This document shows, one piece after another, positions 63,766 through 64,000 of a DNA stretch of 64,000 bases. Position 1 is the first letter of the stretch. The number at the start of each line of letters is the position of its first letter. Below the pieces are notes generated by a model. It was not told the origin of the DNA. It made no database searches and saw only the letters and a program-made list of their open reading frames with translations. A program made the position numbers and the translations under genes. The stretch is from Hydrococcus rivularis NIES-593 (GTDB lineage: Bacteria; Cyanobacteriota; Cyanobacteriia; Cyanobacteriales; Microcystaceae), in the NCBI RefSeq assembly GCF_001904635.1, contig NZ_MRCB01000005.1, positions 1-64,000 of the forward strand. Reading direction: 5' to 3'.

Positions 63766-64000
63766 TTAGTCTCCTCCATCTTGAATTGTTTGACTGACTC
63801 GAAACGGGGGCATCGAACCCGGCGGGGGTTCGTTGATAATTGCCCAAAACAATCCTAATCCTTTGATTGCATCGACAAATTCATGAAAGTCGATTGGTTT
63901 GACCACATAGGCATTCGTGCCCAACTCATAACAGCGAGTTAAATCGTCTTCCTCGCGCGAGGAAGTTAAGACAACGACGGGGACAGTCCGCAGGGCTTCA
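63766..64000 (-). CDS. CheY-like response regulator (partial, runs off the window)
   Basis: 78 codons of the C-terminal half of a single-domain receiver: VPVVVLTSSREEDDLTRCYE with the switch Thr/Ser, then the conserved Lys in NAYVVKPIDFHEFVDAIKGL and a tail WAIINEPPPGSM. The pattern matches Rcp1-type regulators encoded with phytochrome-like or hybrid kinases. The phospho-Asp half lies beyond position 64000. It is 67 bp upstream of the hybrid kinase on the same strand. Confidence 0.9.
   Translation of the reverse strand, partial: EALRTVPVVVLTSSREEDDLTRCYELGTNAYVVKPIDFHEFVDAIKGLGLFWAIINEPPPGSMPPFRVSQTIQDGGD

Overview
This is a cyanobacterial chromosome segment. The evidence is the very frequent HIP1 octamer (GCGATCGC, present in coding and non-coding DNA), a photosystem I assembly gene (ycf3), a GUN4-domain gene, an NDC1/NdbB-type quinone reductase, GlcD of the photorespiratory type, and many families largely confined to cyanobacteria (DUF2288, TIGR03792, cyanobacterial CAP lipoproteins, kinases with a Pro/Glu-rich linker). 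I cannot name the genus from sequence alone. No rRNA, tRNA, CRISPR array or complete transposon was found.

Layout. 1-8.2 kb: a small membrane protein, a gene remnant, uvrC, an O-antigen-ligase-like membrane protein, an RqcH/NFACT gene and a divergent AI-2E-family transporter. 8.2-14.4 kb: a tandem CAP-domain lipoprotein, an RNase D-like exonuclease, a membrane Ser/Thr kinase with a 48-bp coding repeat, gcvT and an M20 amidohydrolase. 14.4-15.6 kb is a decayed patch with a frameshifted gene and the middle of an NCS2 permease. 15.6-24.6 kb: glcD, a Crp/Fnr regulator, an ArgS-like protein without the catalytic core, DUF2288, two secreted proteins, purE, a truncated GNAT gene, nagA, a PHP phosphoesterase and a HAD hydrolase. 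24.8-31 kb: der, an unrecognised 37-residue membrane peptide, a TIGR03792 protein, a zinc-ribbon protein, and an NfeD-like/flotillin/flotillin operon. 31-40.5 kb: a GT39-type glycosyltransferase, glgX, eno, gatC, ycf3, a second AI-2E transporter and a DUF39 sulfur-metabolism protein.

40.6-42.8 kb is a compact AT-rich two-gene cassette and the best candidate for an undescribed system. It encodes a PD-(D/E)XK-like nuclease domain fused to a ParA ATPase, translationally coupled to a ParB-like protein carrying two tandem helix-hairpin-helix-type repeats. 42.9-45.6 kb is a zinc-type ABC uptake system (permease and ATPase divergent from the binding protein). 45.6-57.9 kb: an esterase lipoprotein, lepA, an orphan RHH protein, a PAS-GAF histidine kinase, a NifU-like protein, a K+ channel with a zinc ribbon, tyrA with a cupin gene, an Hpt protein, a HAD phosphatase, NdbB and a GUN4 protein. 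58.3-60.6 kb: the arsM-arsS arsenosugar pair. 60.7-62.1 kb: a repeat cluster and a dead TnpB gene. 62.1-64.0 kb: a REC-kinase-REC hybrid and a response regulator cut by the window edge.

The intergenic DNA is rich in small mobile-looking repeats. Two 155-bp elements (36.6 and 53.6 kb) have matching terminal inverted repeats and 9-bp flanking duplications, and differ by inversion of a hairpin loop. A 97-bp element behind eno folds on paper into a four-stem cloverleaf. A second repeat family ends in ATACCAATTTTC-like termini. One low-complexity repeat has entered two reading frames in frame (a transporter tail and a kinase loop).
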